Below, piece after piece: positions 1 to 9,380 of a DNA stretch of 64,000 bases (the first letter of the stretch is position 1; every line of letters starts with the position of its first letter). The stretch is from Streptococcus suis. Its GTDB lineage: Bacteria > Bacillota > Bacilli > Lactobacillales > Streptococcaceae. The stretch lies in contig NZ_POJH01000017.1 in the NCBI RefSeq assembly GCF_002960625.1, positions 87,299 through 151,298 of the forward strand. Reading direction: 5' to 3'. A model generated the notes under the pieces. That model saw only the letters and a list, made by a program, of their open reading frames with translations. It was not told where the DNA came from and made no database searches. Both the position numbers and the translations under genes were made by a program.

Positions 1-324
1 TGCTCCAGCCTGTAAGAGGGCCGCAGCTGTGTAGCAACCTTCGACGACTGGTACGGTTTGGATAAGAATTTGTTTGTCTGTAAAATCGGCAGCAAGTTCC
101 ATGTTCATTCGGGCGCTACCTAGGTCGAAAAAGGCAAGGAGGGTATCAGCAGGGTTTGCTTCAACTCGCTCTTGTACGATTTCAAAGCTGGTACCGATGC
201 TACCATCTTCTAGTCCGCCACAGTAGGTGATGGGAATATCTTTTGCGACTTCAGATACTAGGTCGATGATTCCCTGGGCCAAATTTTTTGAATGGGATAC
301 TAGTAAGATACCAACTGCTGTCAT
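1..324 (-). CDS. dhaM: DhaM, PTS-type phosphotransferase subunit (partial)
   Basis: Start of the dihydroxyacetone kinase phosphoryl-donor subunit, cut by the window edge after 108 codons. DhaM passes phosphate from the PTS (PEP, EI, HPr) to DhaL-bound ADP. The start ATG overlaps the dhaL stop as ATGA, so translation is coupled. The N-terminus reads MTAVGILLVSHSKNLAQG, with the His of the VSHS motif being the expected phosphorylated residue of this EIIA-mannose-like fold, followed by a conserved DLGSARMN-like stretch. Family and order dhaK-dhaL-dhaM are diagnostic. Only the first domain is visible, so total length cannot be judged. Confidence 0.93.
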   Translation of the reverse strand, partial: MTAVGILLVSHSKNLAQGIIDLVSEVAKDIPITYCGGLEDGSIGTSFEIVQERVEANPADTLLAFFDLGSARMNMELAADFTDKQILIQTVPVVEGCYTAAALLQAGA

Positions 325-896
325 AGTCCTGCCTCCAACAAGGCTTCAAAGAGAAGCCCAGACGAGAAAGAACCTGGATCAATGTGACCGATAGAGCGTT
401 CGCCAACATAGGAAGCTCGCCCTTTGGTCGCAAGGATATCTTTTGTTGCCTGAACGGCCTCATGAATAACCTCTACTGAGAACTGGTTTTCTCTTAGGGC
501 AGCAATGACAGGGACCCAAACATCCACCATGGTTTTTTCACCCAATTCGGCCTTGCCACGTTTTTGAATCATATCCAAACCTGCTTGTAGCACATCTGCC
601 AAATCAGTATCAGTCTGGCTAGACTTGGAAATTCCCATAAAAGCAGAACCATAGAGAGGACCTGAGGCCCCGCCAACCTTACTGAGAAGCTGCATGGCAA
701 CCACTTTGAAAACCTGGTCAGCACTCTCGTAGTCTTTTTCAGATAGTTCCTGCATGACAGCCGCCATACCTCGAGCCATGTTTCCGCCATGATCTCCATC
801 GCCAATCGGTGAATCGAGTTGGCTCAAATAATCCTTATTCGTTTGAATTTTTTCGTTGAATTTCTCCATCCATGTCAATGCTGTTTTTGCATCCAT
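321..896 (-). CDS. dhaL: DhaL, dihydroxyacetone kinase ADP-binding subunit
   Basis: The nucleotide-binding subunit: keeps ADP bound permanently, receives phosphate from DhaM and passes it to dihydroxyacetone on DhaK. The SPIGDGDHGGNM motif (about residue 30) supplies the Asp ligands for Mg-ADP, and GGASGPLYG binds phosphates; both match DhaL. An upstream in-frame ATG at 926 exists, but the ATG at 896 has an AGGAG site at proper distance and gives the family N-terminus (MDAKTALTW, 191 aa). It lies 10 bp after dhaK and overlaps dhaM, so the three form one leftward operon. Confidence 0.95.
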   Translation of the reverse strand: MDAKTALTWMEKFNEKIQTNKDYLSQLDSPIGDGDHGGNMARGMAAVMQELSEKDYESADQVFKVVAMQLLSKVGGASGPLYGSAFMGISKSSQTDTDLADVLQAGLDMIQKRGKAELGEKTMVDVWVPVIAALRENQFSVEVIHEAVQATKDILATKGRASYVGERSIGHIDPGSFSSGLLFEALLEAGL

Positions 897-906
897 AAGC
901 GTTCTC

Positions 907-1896
907 CTACCAAGCGACAACTTCAACAGGAGCCTGTAAAGCGTCTATCCAGCTTGGATCTTCTAGTTTAATCAAAGTCAGTGACAGTCCAGCCATATCA
1001 ATGGATGTCATATAGTTACCGATTTTCTTGTAATCGACAAGAACCCCTTTTTTAGCTAGTAATTGCGCAACGTCGTTGGCAAAAACATATTGCTCCATGA
1101 GAGGAGTTGCTCCAAGACCATTGATAAGGACACCGTAGTGTTCACCATCTTGAATGTCAAAGCCCTCTGCCAATTTCTCAACCAATTCTTCAGCCAATTT
1201 TGCAGATGGTTGTAGTTTTTCTTTCTTATAGCCAGGTTCGCCATGGATACCAACGCCATACTCAAATTCATCTTCTTCAAGGACGAAGCCTGGTTTGCCC
1301 ACTTCTGGAACAGTAGCGCCTGAAAGCGCAAGACCGATAGTCTTGATTTGTGGAACGAGGCGGTCAGCTAATTCTTTAATCTCAGCAAGCGATTTACCAG
1401 TTTCAGCAGCATGACCGAGAATCTTGTGGACAAGGATAGTACCTGCTACGCCACGACGGCCTTGGGTATAGAGGCTGTTTTCCACAGCGATATCATCGTC
1501 CACAACGACACTAGCCACTTCGATACCTTCCATTTCAGCCAACTCTTGTGCCATTTCAAAGTTCATGATGTCGCCAGAGTAGTTTTTGATGACCATGAAG
1601 ACCCCGGCACCTTCATCAGCTGCCTTAATGGCTTCTAAGATCTGGTCTGGTGTTGGTGAGGTAAATACTGCGCCACACACAGCGGCAGACAACATGCCCT
1701 TGCCGACAAAGCCTGCATGAGAAGGTTCGTGACCAGAACCACCTCCTGAGATGATGCCAACTTTGCCAGTCTTTTCCGCCTTACGGACAATGACCTCAAC
1801 CCCCTCTAAACGATCGACAAGGTCATTGTGCATAAAGACAAGGCCTTTCAACATTTCGTCAACGACATGTTCAGGTTGGTTAATGATTTTTTTCAT
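907..1896 (-). CDS. dhaK: DhaK, dihydroxyacetone-binding kinase subunit
   Basis: Substrate subunit of PEP-dependent dihydroxyacetone kinase, 329 aa, the usual length. It binds dihydroxyacetone as a hemiaminal on a histidine; the candidate is in GIHGEPGY (about residue 219). The substrate loop SGGGSGHEPSHAG is at residues 51-63. First gene of the leftward dhaKLM operon, preceded by a TATAAT at 1932-1927 with no good -35, which suits an activator-dependent promoter; the DhaS palindrome lies directly upstream. A closely related paralogue, DhaQ, is coded divergently at 2602-3591. Confidence 0.96.
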   Translation of the reverse strand: MKKIINQPEHVVDEMLKGLVFMHNDLVDRLEGVEVIVRKAEKTGKVGIISGGGSGHEPSHAGFVGKGMLSAAVCGAVFTSPTPDQILEAIKAADEGAGVFMVIKNYSGDIMNFEMAQELAEMEGIEVASVVVDDDIAVENSLYTQGRRGVAGTILVHKILGHAAETGKSLAEIKELADRLVPQIKTIGLALSGATVPEVGKPGFVLEEDEFEYGVGIHGEPGYKKEKLQPSAKLAEELVEKLAEGFDIQDGEHYGVLINGLGATPLMEQYVFANDVAQLLAKKGVLVDYKKIGNYMTSIDMAGLSLTLIKLEDPSWIDALQAPVEVVAW

Positions 1897-1956
1897 GAGA
1901 TAGACTCCTTTGTTTTTTATACTGTTATTATATTTTTAAATAGTTGAAAAAGGAAG

Positions 1957-1978
1957 GGACAAATCCTAGAATGTGTCC
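1957..1978. promoter_or_regulatory. DhaS operator palindrome
   Basis: The sequence GGACAAAT, six bases, ATGTGTCC reads on the other strand as GGACACAT-N6-ATTTGTCC, which as I recall is exactly the DhaS target described in Lactococcus lactis. It sits just upstream of the poor -35 region of the dhaK promoter (TATAAT at 1932-1927) and 30 bp upstream of the TATAAT at 2008-2013 that serves dhaS. One site could therefore activate dhaKLM and tune dhaSQ. Confidence 0.88.
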
Positions 1979-2007
1979 CTTTTGTTTCTATCAAAAGCAT
2001 GATAGGG

Positions 2008-2013
2008 TATAAT
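2008..2013 (+). promoter_or_regulatory. -10 box of dhaS-dhaQ
   Basis: A perfect TATAAT 27 bp before the dhaS start codon, with no convincing -35, downstream of the DhaS palindrome at 1957-1978. Confidence 0.6.
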
Positions 2014-2039
2014 GGAGAGGAAACGAAAGGAAGTGACAT

Positions 2040-2621
2040 ATGCCAACCTCGTTGATTACCAAGAAAAGAATCGCAAAGGCCTTTAAAAGGCAATTATCGC
2101 TAAAATCTTTTGACAAGCTTTCTGTTGTCGATATCATGCAGGAAGCAGGTATCCGTCGTCAAACCTTTTATAATCATTTTTTGGACAAGTATGAGCTACT
2201 GGATTGGATTTTTGAAACAGAGTTGCAGGAGCAGGTGACAGACAATCTGACCTATATCAGTGGGGTGAAGCTCTTAGATGAACTGCTCTATTACATCGAT
2301 TGTAACCAGGTATTTTACAAACACTTGTTTGAAATTGAGGGACAAAATGACTTTGTGACCTATCTGGAAGGCTATTTTAGGGTTCTGATGGAAAAATTAT
2401 TGGCGGAATATCAGTCCAAAGAAGGTCGCTATTTTACAAGGCAGGAACAGGAGTTTTTAGTGACCTACCATTCGAGCGCTTGGATTGGTCTGATTAAGAA
2501 GGGGCTAGCTCAATCCCCTTGTGCTATTCATAGCCTGTATGGCCAAATTATCACCTTACTAGAGCAGTCATTTTCTAATCACAATTCGAGGGAGAAGAGG
2601 GATGGTATTTATAAAAAATAG
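2040..2621 (+). CDS. dhaS: DhaS, TetR-family activator of the dha operon
   Basis: A 193-aa TetR-fold regulator. The N-terminal helix-turn-helix is visible at residues 8-55 (TKKRIAKAFKRQLS, then VVDIMQEAGIRRQTFYNHF). Unlike most TetR proteins, DhaS of lactic acid bacteria is an activator working with the co-activator DhaQ, which reports dihydroxyacetone. Here dhaS is followed directly by dhaQ (20-bp overlap) and divergent from dhaKLM, with the matching palindrome between them. The start is the ATG after GGAAG at 2029-2033. Family and function follow from context plus HTH; the exact ligand chemistry is known only from L. lactis. Confidence 0.9.
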   Translation: MPTSLITKKRIAKAFKRQLSLKSFDKLSVVDIMQEAGIRRQTFYNHFLDKYELLDWIFETELQEQVTDNLTYISGVKLLDELLYYIDCNQVFYKHLFEIEGQNDFVTYLEGYFRVLMEKLLAEYQSKEGRYFTRQEQEFLVTYHSSAWIGLIKKGLAQSPCAIHSLYGQIITLLEQSFSNHNSREKRDGIYKK

Positions 2622-3591
2622 ACAGGATAATGTGATTGCGGATTACATTGAAGGATTCTATCGGACAAATAAGTATGTAAAGAAACTTGAACATCAACCT
2701 ATTCTAGTCCAAAAAGAACAGGACAGTCAGCTGGTTCCCATCATCTCAGGCGGTGGTTCTGGGCATGAACCGGCTCATGTTGGTTTCGTCGGCAAAGGAA
2801 TGCTGACTGCAGCAGTCTATGGAGAGATTTTTACTCCACCAACTGCCGAAGAAGTCTTGGCAGCCATTCGTGCTGTTCATAAGGGTAAGGGAGTTTTTCT
2901 GATTGTAAAAAACTTTGAGGCAGATTTAGAAACCTTTGGTCAAGCCATCGCGGAAGCGAGAAAAGAAGGTATAGCTGTGAAATATATTGTATCCCATGAC
3001 GATATCTCAGTCGATACCAAGGATAATTTCCGCATGCGCCACCGTGGGCTGGCGGGGACTATTCTTCTGCATAAGGTTCTTGGGGCTGCAGCTCTCTCTG
3101 GTTACAATTTAGATCAATTGGAACAACTGGGGCTTTCTCTAGCAACAGAGATAGCGACCATTGGTTTTGCGACCAAGTCAGCCTGCTTGCCAGATGTCAG
3201 CCAGCCTTTATTTGATTTGGCGGATGGAGAAATTTCCTATGGAATCGGCATTCATGGAGAGGAAGGTTATCGCACCGTAACCTACGAATCTTCGGAGCAA
3301 TTAGCTAATGAAATAGTCAACAAGCTAAAACTGAAATTCCGTTGGAAGGAGGGGGAGGAGTATGTCCTCTTGGTCAACAATCTAGGGAACCTGTCTGAGT
3401 TGGAGCAAGGCATCTTTCTCAATGATTTGTACCAGTTCTTGGAATTAGAAGGCTTGAAACTACCCTATATTAAAACAGGTAAGTTTATGACTAGTTTGGA
3501 TATGGAAGGTATATCTGTCACCCTTTGTCGTGTCAAGGATCCAGTCTGGCTAGACTTCTTGCAGGCTCCGACAGAAGCTGCGGCCTGGTAA
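2602..3591 (+). CDS. dhaQ: DhaQ, DhaK-like co-activator of DhaS
   Basis: A 329-aa DhaK paralogue that in L. lactis binds dihydroxyacetone and joins DhaS to switch on dhaKLM. It keeps the SGGGSGHEPAH loop and the GIHGEEGY histidine, so covalent substrate binding is plausible, but has diverged elsewhere from the DhaK coded at 907-1896. Coupled to dhaS by a 20-bp overlap, with GGAGAAGAGG as ribosome site inside dhaS. The coupling to the regulator, not to dhaL, is the main reason for calling it DhaQ instead of a second kinase subunit. Confidence 0.88.
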   Translation: MVFIKNRQDNVIADYIEGFYRTNKYVKKLEHQPILVQKEQDSQLVPIISGGGSGHEPAHVGFVGKGMLTAAVYGEIFTPPTAEEVLAAIRAVHKGKGVFLIVKNFEADLETFGQAIAEARKEGIAVKYIVSHDDISVDTKDNFRMRHRGLAGTILLHKVLGAAALSGYNLDQLEQLGLSLATEIATIGFATKSACLPDVSQPLFDLADGEISYGIGIHGEEGYRTVTYESSEQLANEIVNKLKLKFRWKEGEEYVLLVNNLGNLSELEQGIFLNDLYQFLELEGLKLPYIKTGKFMTSLDMEGISVTLCRVKDPVWLDFLQAPTEAAAW

Positions 3592-3609
3592 GTTAAGTAT
3601 CAAATGATG

Positions 3610-3641
3610 AACCTCTTTTGGAATGCCAAAGAGGTTTTTTC
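3610..3641 (+). terminator. Terminator after dhaQ
   Basis: AACCTCTTTTGG pairs with CCAAAGAGGTT around an AATG loop (one bulged base) and runs into six T. Confidence 0.85.
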
Positions 3642-3707
3642 TCTCTCCCAAGAAAATTTCCTCCATTTATGGTAAAATGTTTCTAACGAACTACAAAGGA
3701 AAAGGTC

Positions 3708-6700
3708 ATGTCAGATAAGTTTCAGCTCTTGCTTCAACAAATCGGGATGCCTCTTGATGCACAGCAATCAGGGGCTTTTTCGACTGCAACGATTGAGAAA
3801 GTGGTCTTGCACAAGGTCAGCAAACTCTGGGAATTTACCTTCCGCTTTGAAAAGCCCTTGCCACTGATGGAGTATAGACTTTTCAAGGCTCGTTTGGCGA
3901 CAGAGTTTGAAAAGGTGGGAAATAAGATTCAATTTTCTATCGTCAGTGATGCGGAAAGTTTTGAAGCGGGCTTAGTAGAGGCCTATTATCCAGAAGCTTT
4001 TACGGAAGATTTGTGCCAGAGTGCAGGTTTCAAGGCTCTGTTTCAATCTTTGGAGGTTGTTTATCGGGAGAATACCCTGTGGATAAAGGGTCCTGAAACC
4101 ATTGACACCGTTCATTTTCGGAAGAATCATCTGCCAAACCTTGTGGAACAATACAAGCGATTTGGTTTTGGCAATCTTGCGGTGGACATTGAAGTTTGCC
4201 AGGAGATGACGCAGCAGCAGGCTGCGGCCTTCCATGCGCAGAATGAGGAAATTTACCAGCAGGCCAATGAGGAAAATCTGGCGGCCCTGGAACAACTGGC
4301 GCAAATGGCGCCACCACCAGAGGCAGCTCAGCCATTTGTCCCAGAATATAAGAAAAATCGTCCTGCCAAGGTCAATATTGAAAAGGCTGAGATTACGCCT
4401 ATGATTGAGGTGGATAGCGAGGAGAATCGGATTGTCTTTGAGGGTCTGGTCTTTGAGGTCGAGCAGAAGACGACCAAGACGGGGCGTGTCATTATCAACT
4501 TTAAGATGACCGACTACACTTCGTCCTTTACCTTGCAGAAATGGGCTAAGAATGAGGAAGAGGCCCAGAAGTTTGATATGATCAAAAAGGGCAACTGGCT
4601 GCGGGTGCGTGGAAATGTGGAGACCAATAATTTCACCCGTGATTTGACTATGAATGTCCAGGAGGTCCAGGAGGTCAAGAAGGAAATCCGTAAGGATCTC
4701 ATGCCTGAGGGGGAGAAGCGGGTCGAGTTTCATGCCCATACCAACATGTCCACTATGGATGCCCTGCCTGCCGTTGAAGACTTGGTGGCGCGTGCTGCGG
4801 CTTGGGGACACAAGGCGGTGGCCATTACAGACCACGGCAATGTTCAATCCTTCCCCCATGGCTACCATGCTGCTCGTAAGGCTGGTATTAAGCCCCTCTT
4901 TGGGATGGAAGCCAATATTGTTGAGGACTCAGTTCCCATTGTTTACAATGAAGCGGATATGGTTCTATCTGACGCGACCTATGTGGTCTTTGACGTGGAA
5001 ACGACCGGTCTTTCTGCGGTCAACAATGCCCTCATTCAGATTGCAGCATCTAAGATGCACAAGGGCAATATCATTGCAGAATTTGATGAATTTATCGATC
5101 CAGGTCACCCGCTCAGTAAATTTACGACTGAACTGACAGGGATTACGGATGAGCATGTGCGTGGTTCCAAGCCTTTGGAGCAAGTTCTGCGGGAGTTTCA
5201 GGACTTCTGCCAGGATTCCATCATGGTTGCCCACAACGCGACCTTTGACGTTGGTTTCATGAATGTCAACTACGAGCGAGCTGGCTTGCCGATCATTACC
5301 CAACCGGTCATCGATACGCTAGAATTTGCCCGTAATCTTTATCCAGACTACAAGCGGCACGGTTTGGCAGCCTTGACCAAGCGATTTGGCGTTGCTCTGG
5401 AGCATCACCACATGGCCAATTACGATGCGGAGGCCACTGGTCGCCTGCTCTTTATCTTCCTAAAAGAAGCCTTGGAGAAGCACAATCTGACCAATCTCAA
5501 CCAGCTCAATACAGAATTGGTGGCGGAGGATTCTTATAAGAAGGCCCGTGTCAAACACGCTACGCTCTATGTGGTCAATCAGGTTGGTTTGAAAAATATC
5601 TTCAAGCTGGTTTCCCTGTCCAATACCAAGTATTTTGAGGGAGTTCCTCGCATTCCCAGAACGGTTTTGGATGCCCACCGAGAAGGCTTGATACTAGGAA
5701 CAGCTTGCCAGGAGGGTGAGGTTTTTGATGACCTGCTTTCTAAGGGCATGGATGATGCGGTTAAGACAGCGGGCTATTATGATTTTATCGAGGTCATGCC
5801 TCCAGCTCTCTACGCTCCTATGATTGCCAAGGAGCAATTCAAGGACATGGCAGAGATTGAAGAAACCATCAAGCAGTTGATTGAGGTAGGGCGTAGGGCA
5901 GGTTTGCCAGTTTTGGCGACTGGAAATGTCCACTATATTGACCCTGAGGAAGAGATTTATCGGGAAATCATTGTCCGTGCTCTAGGTCAAGGGGCACCGA
6001 TTAACTGGACCATTGGAAATGGTGAGAATGCCCAGCCAGCGCCTCTGCCAAAGGCTCACTTTAGAACGACCAGCGAGATGTTGGACGAGTTTGCCTTCTT
6101 GGGTGAAAGTCTGGCCCGTGAGATTGTCATCACCAATCCAAATGCTATGCTGGACCGGTTTGAAGATGTTCAGGTGGTCAAGTCGGACCTCTATACGCCT
6201 TATATCGAAAAGGCCGAGGAAACGGTTGCGGAATTGACCTATCAAAAAGCCTTTGAAATTTATGGTAATCCTCTGCCGGATATTATTGACCTGCGGATTG
6301 AAAAAGAACTGACGTCCATTCTGGGTAATGGCTTCGCCGTGATTTATCTGGCTTCGCAGATGTTGGTGCAACGGTCAAATGAACGAGGCTATCTGGTTGG
6401 TTCACGGGGGTCTGTTGGCTCCAGTTTCGTGGCAACTATGATTGGGATTACCGAAGTAAACCCCATGCCTCCTCACTATGTCTGTCCAAATTGCCAACAC
6501 AGTGAATTTATCACAGACGGCTCCTACGGTTCCGGTTTTGACCTGCCAGACAAGGACTGTGAAGAATGCGGCACCAAGTATAAAAAAGATGGTCAGGACA
6601 TTCCCTTTGAAACCTTCCTTGGTTTCGATGGAGACAAGGTTCCTGATATTGACTTGAACTTCTCAGGGGATGACCAACCGTCTGCCCACTTGGACGTACG

Positions 6701-8099
6701 GGATATTTTTGGTGAGGAAAATGCCTTCCGTGCAGGAACGGTAGGTACGGTGGCGGCCAAGACGGCCTATGGTTTTGTTCGAGGCTATGAGCGGGATTAC
6801 GGCAAATTCTACCGTGATGTAGAAGTGGAACGTTTGGCTGCTGGTGCGGCTGGGGTCAAACGGACGACTGGTCAGCACCCAGGAGGAATTATCGTATTCC
6901 CTGACTACATGGATGTCTATGACTTTACGCCTGTCCAATATCCTGCCGATGATGTGACGGCCAACTGGCAGACCACCCACTTTAACTTCCATGATATTGA
7001 TGAGAACGTCCTGAAGCTCGATGTCCTGGGACACGATGATCCGACCATGGTCCGCAAGTTGCAGGACTTGTCGGGCATTGATCCGCAGACCATTCCTGCC
7101 GATGATAAGGGGGTTATGGCCCTTTTCTCAGGTACGGAAATTCTGGGAGTTACCCCAGAGCAGATTGGGACACCGACAGGTATGCTAGGCATTCCGGAAT
7201 TTGGGACCAACTTTGTACGGGGAATGGTGGAGGAAACCAAGCCGACCACCTTTGCGGAACTTTTACAGCTGTCTGGTCTTTCCCACGGTACAGACGTTTG
7301 GTTGGGCAATGCTCAGGACTTGATTAAGGCAGGAATTGCAGACCTATCCACCGTTATCGGTTGTCGGGATGACATCATGGTTTATCTCATGCACGCAGGT
7401 TTACCACCCAAGATGGCCTTTAACATCATGGAGCGGGTGCGGAAAGGTATGTGGCTCAAGATTTCTGAGGAAGAGAGAAATGGCTATATCCAAGCAATGA
7501 AGGATAACAAGGTGCCAGACTGGTACATCGAATCCTGTGGAAAAATCAAGTACATGTTCCCTAAAGCCCACGCGGCTGCCTATGTTATGATGGCCTTGCG
7601 GGTTGCCTACTTCAAGGTTCATTATCCAATCTACTACTACTGTGCCTATTTCTCCATTCGTGCCAAGGCCTTTGATTTAGCAACCATGTCCGGTGGTCTG
7701 GATCGGGTCAAGGCCAAGATGGAAGAAATTGCCCTCAAGAAGAAGAATAATGAAGCCTCAAACGTTGAGCAGGATCTCTATACCACACTTGAATTGGTCA
7801 ATGAGATGCTGGAACGAGGCTTCAAGTTCGGCAAGTTGGACCTCTATAAGTCCCATGCGACCGACTTCTTGATTGAAGACGATACACTTATCCCACCATT
7901 CGTTGCTATGGATGGCCTGGGAGAGAACGTTGCCAAGCAGGTGGTGGCGGCGCGTGCAGAGGGAGAATTCCTCTCCAAGACAGAACTCCGTAAGCGTGGT
8001 GGTCTATCCAGCACCCTCGTTGAAAAAATGGATGAGATGGGTATTCTGGGCAAAATGCCAGAAGATAACCAGCTCAGTCTCTTTGATGATTTGTTTTAA
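3708..8099 (+). CDS. polC: PolC, DNA polymerase III alpha subunit, Gram-positive type
   Basis: Main replicative polymerase of low-GC Gram-positives; 1463 aa is the family length. In order: N-terminal domain, OB fold (about 230-330), PHP domain opening with [14 protein letters not shown] (about 341), an inserted DnaQ-type proofreading exonuclease starting VFDVETTGL (about 426), a four-cysteine zinc site CPNCQ...CEECG (about 925-955), polymerase catalytic acids in [10 protein letters not shown] (about 977), and a C-terminus ending QLSLFDDLF, which resembles a beta-clamp binding motif. All catalytic motifs are intact. Monocistronic: bounded by the dhaQ terminator and its own; an extended -10 (TGGTAAAAT near 3670) is a possible promoter. 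Confidence 0.98.
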   Translation: MSDKFQLLLQQIGMPLDAQQSGAFSTATIEKVVLHKVSKLWEFTFRFEKPLPLMEYRLFKARLATEFEKVGNKIQFSIVSDAESFEAGLVEAYYPEAFTEDLCQSAGFKALFQSLEVVYRENTLWIKGPETIDTVHFRKNHLPNLVEQYKRFGFGNLAVDIEVCQEMTQQQAAAFHAQNEEIYQQANEENLAALEQLAQMAPPPEAAQPFVPEYKKNRPAKVNIEKAEITPMIEVDSEENRIVFEGLVFEVEQKTTKTGRVIINFKMTDYTSSFTLQKWAKNEEEAQKFDMIKKGNWLRVRGNVETNNFTRDLTMNVQEVQEVKKEIRKDLMPEGEKRVEFHAHTNMSTMDALPAVEDLVARAAAWGHKAVAITDHGNVQSFPHGYHAARKAGIKPLFGMEANIVEDSVPIVYNEADMVLSDATYVVFDVETTGLSAVNNALIQIAASKMHKGNIIAEFDEFIDPGHPLSKFTTELTGITDEHVRGSKPLEQVLREFQDFCQDSIMVAHNATFDVGFMNVNYERAGLPIITQPVIDTLEFARNLYPDYKRHGLAALTKRFGVALEHHHMANYDAEATGRLLFIFLKEALEKHNLTNLNQLNTELVAEDSYKKARVKHATLYVVNQVGLKNIFKLVSLSNTKYFEGVPRIPRTVLDAHREGLILGTACQEGEVFDDLLSKGMDDAVKTAGYYDFIEVMPPALYAPMIAKEQFKDMAEIEETIKQLIEVGRRAGLPVLATGNVHYIDPEEEIYREIIVRALGQGAPINWTIGNGENAQPAPLPKAHFRTTSEMLDEFAFLGESLAREIVITNPNAMLDRFEDVQVVKSDLYTPYIEKAEETVAELTYQKAFEIYGNPLPDIIDLRIEKELTSILGNGFAVIYLASQMLVQRSNERGYLVGSRGSVGSSFVATMIGITEVNPMPPHYVCPNCQHSEFITDGSYGSGFDLPDKDCEECGTKYKKDGQDIPFETFLGFDGDKVPDIDLNFSGDDQPSAHLDVRDIFGEENAFRAGTVGTVAAKTAYGFVRGYERDYGKFYRDVEVERLAAGAAGVKRTTGQHPGGIIVFPDYMDVYDFTPVQYPADDVTANWQTTHFNFHDIDENVLKLDVLGHDDPTMVRKLQDLSGIDPQTIPADDKGVMALFSGTEILGVTPEQIGTPTGMLGIPEFGTNFVRGMVEETKPTTFAELLQLSGLSHGTDVWLGNAQDLIKAGIADLSTVIGCRDDIMVYLMHAGLPPKMAFNIMERVRKGMWLKISEEERNGYIQAMKDNKVPDWYIESCGKIKYMFPKAHAAAYVMMALRVAYFKVHYPIYYYCAYFSIRAKAFDLATMSGGLDRVKAKMEEIALKKKNNEASNVEQDLYTTLELVNEMLERGFKFGKLDLYKSHATDFLIEDDTLIPPFVAMDGLGENVAKQVVAARAEGEFLSKTELRKRGGLSSTLVEKMDEMGILGKMPEDNQLSLFDDLF

Positions 8100-8104
8100 A
8101 CCTG

Positions 8105-8138
8105 TTCACTGTTTCTTTTGGAAGCAGTGAATTTTTTT
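8105..8138 (+). terminator. Terminator after polC
   Basis: TTCACTGTTTC pairs with GAAGCAGTGAA (one G-T pair) and is followed by seven T. Confidence 0.9.
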
Positions 8139-8158
8139 ATAAAAAGAAGCCAAAACTC

Positions 8159-8187
8159 TTGACTAATGTTTTTGATAGGTATATAAT
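8159..8187 (+). promoter_or_regulatory. Promoter of the nitroreductase gene
   Basis: TTGACT at 8159-8164, 17-bp spacer, TATAAT at 8182-8187. A near-consensus vegetative promoter, so strong unless repressed. Confidence 0.85.
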
Positions 8188-8189
8188 CT

Positions 8190-8217
8190 CTACATAGTGA
8201 TAAAAACTACTATGTAG
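8190..8217. promoter_or_regulatory. Palindromic candidate operator
   Basis: CTACATAGT and ACTATGTAG are perfect inverted arms separated by ten bases, starting three bases after the -10 box. The place covers the transcription start, as expected for a repressor site. No regulator gene is adjacent, so the protein that binds is unknown; MarR/PadR/HxlR-type redox regulators often control such nitroreductases (inference). Confidence 0.6.
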
Positions 8218-8242
8218 TAACAATAAGAAAAGAGGAAACTAT

Positions 8243-8845
8243 ATGTCAAATTTTGCAAAACTTCAAGAAACTCGCCGTTCAATCTACGCACTTGGTAAAG
8301 ACTTGCCAGTATCAAATGAAGAAGTGGTCGCACTTGTTGAGAAAGCCATGAAAGAAGCTCCATCAGCTTTCAACTCACAATCAAGCCGCGCAGTAGTACT
8401 TTTTGGTGCGGAATCAGACGCTTTTTGGAACGAAATTGCCTACAGCGAATTGGAAAAAGTAACGCCTGCAGAAGCTTTTGAAGGTACAAAAGGTCGCTTG
8501 GCTAGCTTTGCAGCAGGTGCAGGTACTATCTTGTTCTTTGAGGACCAAGATGTGGTCAAAGGCTTGCAAGAAAGCTTCCCACTTTACGCTGAAAACTTCC
8601 CAATCTGGTCTGAACAAGCTCACGGTATCAACTTGTACGCAGTATGGTTGGCTTTCGCTGAGAAAAACATCGGCATGAACGTACAACACTACAACCCATT
8701 GGTTGATGCACAAGTAGCTGAAAAATACGGTATCCCAGCTAACTGGAAACTCCGTGCCCAAGCACCATTCGGTAGCATTGCAGCTCCAGCAGCAGACAAA
8801 GACTATATGGCGGATAGTGACCGTGTAAAGGTTTTGGGTAACTAG
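8243..8845 (+). CDS. Nitroreductase-family flavoprotein
   Basis: A 200-aa FMN-dependent NAD(P)H oxidoreductase of the nitroreductase superfamily. N-terminal RRSIYAL (residues 11-17) and EAPSAFNSQSSR (about 37-48) are the FMN-contacting motifs of the family. Ribosome site AGAGGAAAC sits before the ATG. It has its own strong promoter with an overlapping palindrome, pointing to induction by a redox or electrophile signal. The physiological substrate (quinone, nitro compound or other) cannot be told from sequence. The stop TAG coincides with the left end of a repeat element beginning at 8844. Confidence 0.9.
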   Translation: MSNFAKLQETRRSIYALGKDLPVSNEEVVALVEKAMKEAPSAFNSQSSRAVVLFGAESDAFWNEIAYSELEKVTPAEAFEGTKGRLASFAAGAGTILFFEDQDVVKGLQESFPLYAENFPIWSEQAHGINLYAVWLAFAEKNIGMNVQHYNPLVDAQVAEKYGIPANWKLRAQAPFGSIAAPAADKDYMADSDRVKVLGN

Positions 8846-9110
8846 TAAAGTTTACAGTTTGCTTTATTACGTCGACAGTTGAGGAAACTTCGTTTCCTTA
8901 TTTCCAACTTCAACAATCCACTGGATTGTTTGAACTCGCCTTGCCTGATTGAAACAGTCTGGGGGACTGTTTCAAGTCAATGCCTAGAAATAAGAGAGCA
9001 TTGAGTTATGTCTGCGGCTGTTGACACGAACTCTGTTCGTTTTATCTCCCACCTCTAACTATCTCCCAGATAGTTAGAGCTAGTACTAAAAGCAAACTGA
9101 AAACTTTACT
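8844..9110. repeat. Intergenic repeat R-A, copy 1, with terminal inverted repeats
   Basis: Left end AGTAAAGTTTACAGTTTGC and right end GCAAACTGAAAACTTTACT are inverted copies with little mismatch. Inside are a perfect hairpin TTGAAACAGTC/GACTGTTTCAA (near 8949-8976), ATAGTTAGAG-type palindromes and the box AGTACTAAAAG next to the right end. Related copies are at 9214-9367, 17048-17150 and 46713-46861. A MITE-like, non-coding element; open frames inside it are not genes. Confidence 0.8.
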
Positions 9111-9123
9111 CTGCGAAAATTGG
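9004..9123 (+). repeat. 120-bp perfect direct repeat, unit 1
   Basis: Identical base for base to 9261-9380. It spans the right half of repeat R-A and the first bases of a RUP-like element, so the duplication copied a junction and postdates the insertion of one element into the other. Confidence 0.9.
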
Positions 9124-9208
9124 AAATATCCGTTGTCAGCTTGTCTTGGTGAACTTCAGTTCAACCTTCGGCTTCGCTTCCTAGGCTATTTTCAATTTTC
9201 ATTGAGTA
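9107..9208. repeat. RUP-like element, about 102 bp
   Basis: Starts TACTCTGCGAAAATTG and ends CAATTTTCATTGAGTA, inverted ends that match the termini of the pneumococcal RUP repeat as I remember it (ATACTC...GAGTAT, about 107 bp, thought to be moved by an IS630-type transposase). It is nested between two R-A copies. Confidence 0.7.
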
Positions 9209-9213
9209 TGCAT

Positions 9214-9367
9214 ACTTACAGTTTGCTTTATTACGTCGTTAAATCGCCTTGCCTAACTCCAGTTATGTCTGCGGCTGTTGACACGAACTCTGTTCGTTTT
9301 ATCTCCCACCTCTAACTATCTCCCAGATAGTTAGAGCTAGTACTAAAAGCAAACTGAAAACTTTACT
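9214..9367. repeat. Intergenic repeat R-A, copy 2 (left end degraded)
   Basis: Begins ACTTACAGTTTGCTTTATTACGTCG and ends with the same AGTACTAAAAGCAAACTG box as copy 1. The outermost left bases no longer pair with the right end. After it a further RUP-like left end (TACTCTGCGAAAATTGGG, 9364) and a module shared with 24300-24374 run to about 9545; I see no gene anywhere in 8846-9634. Confidence 0.75.
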
Positions 9368-9380
9368 CTGCGAAAATTGG
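9261..9380 (+). repeat. 120-bp perfect direct repeat, unit 2
   Basis: Identical to 9004-9123. Confidence 0.9.

Noticed and set aside
2602..3591. DhaQ as a second dihydroxyacetone kinase subunit
   Set aside because: Coupled to dhaS, no second dhaL, and the lactococcal precedent is a co-activator.
3972..4868. 298-aa minus-strand frame inside polC
   Set aside because: Codon-bias shadow of polC; no ribosome site or recognisable domain.
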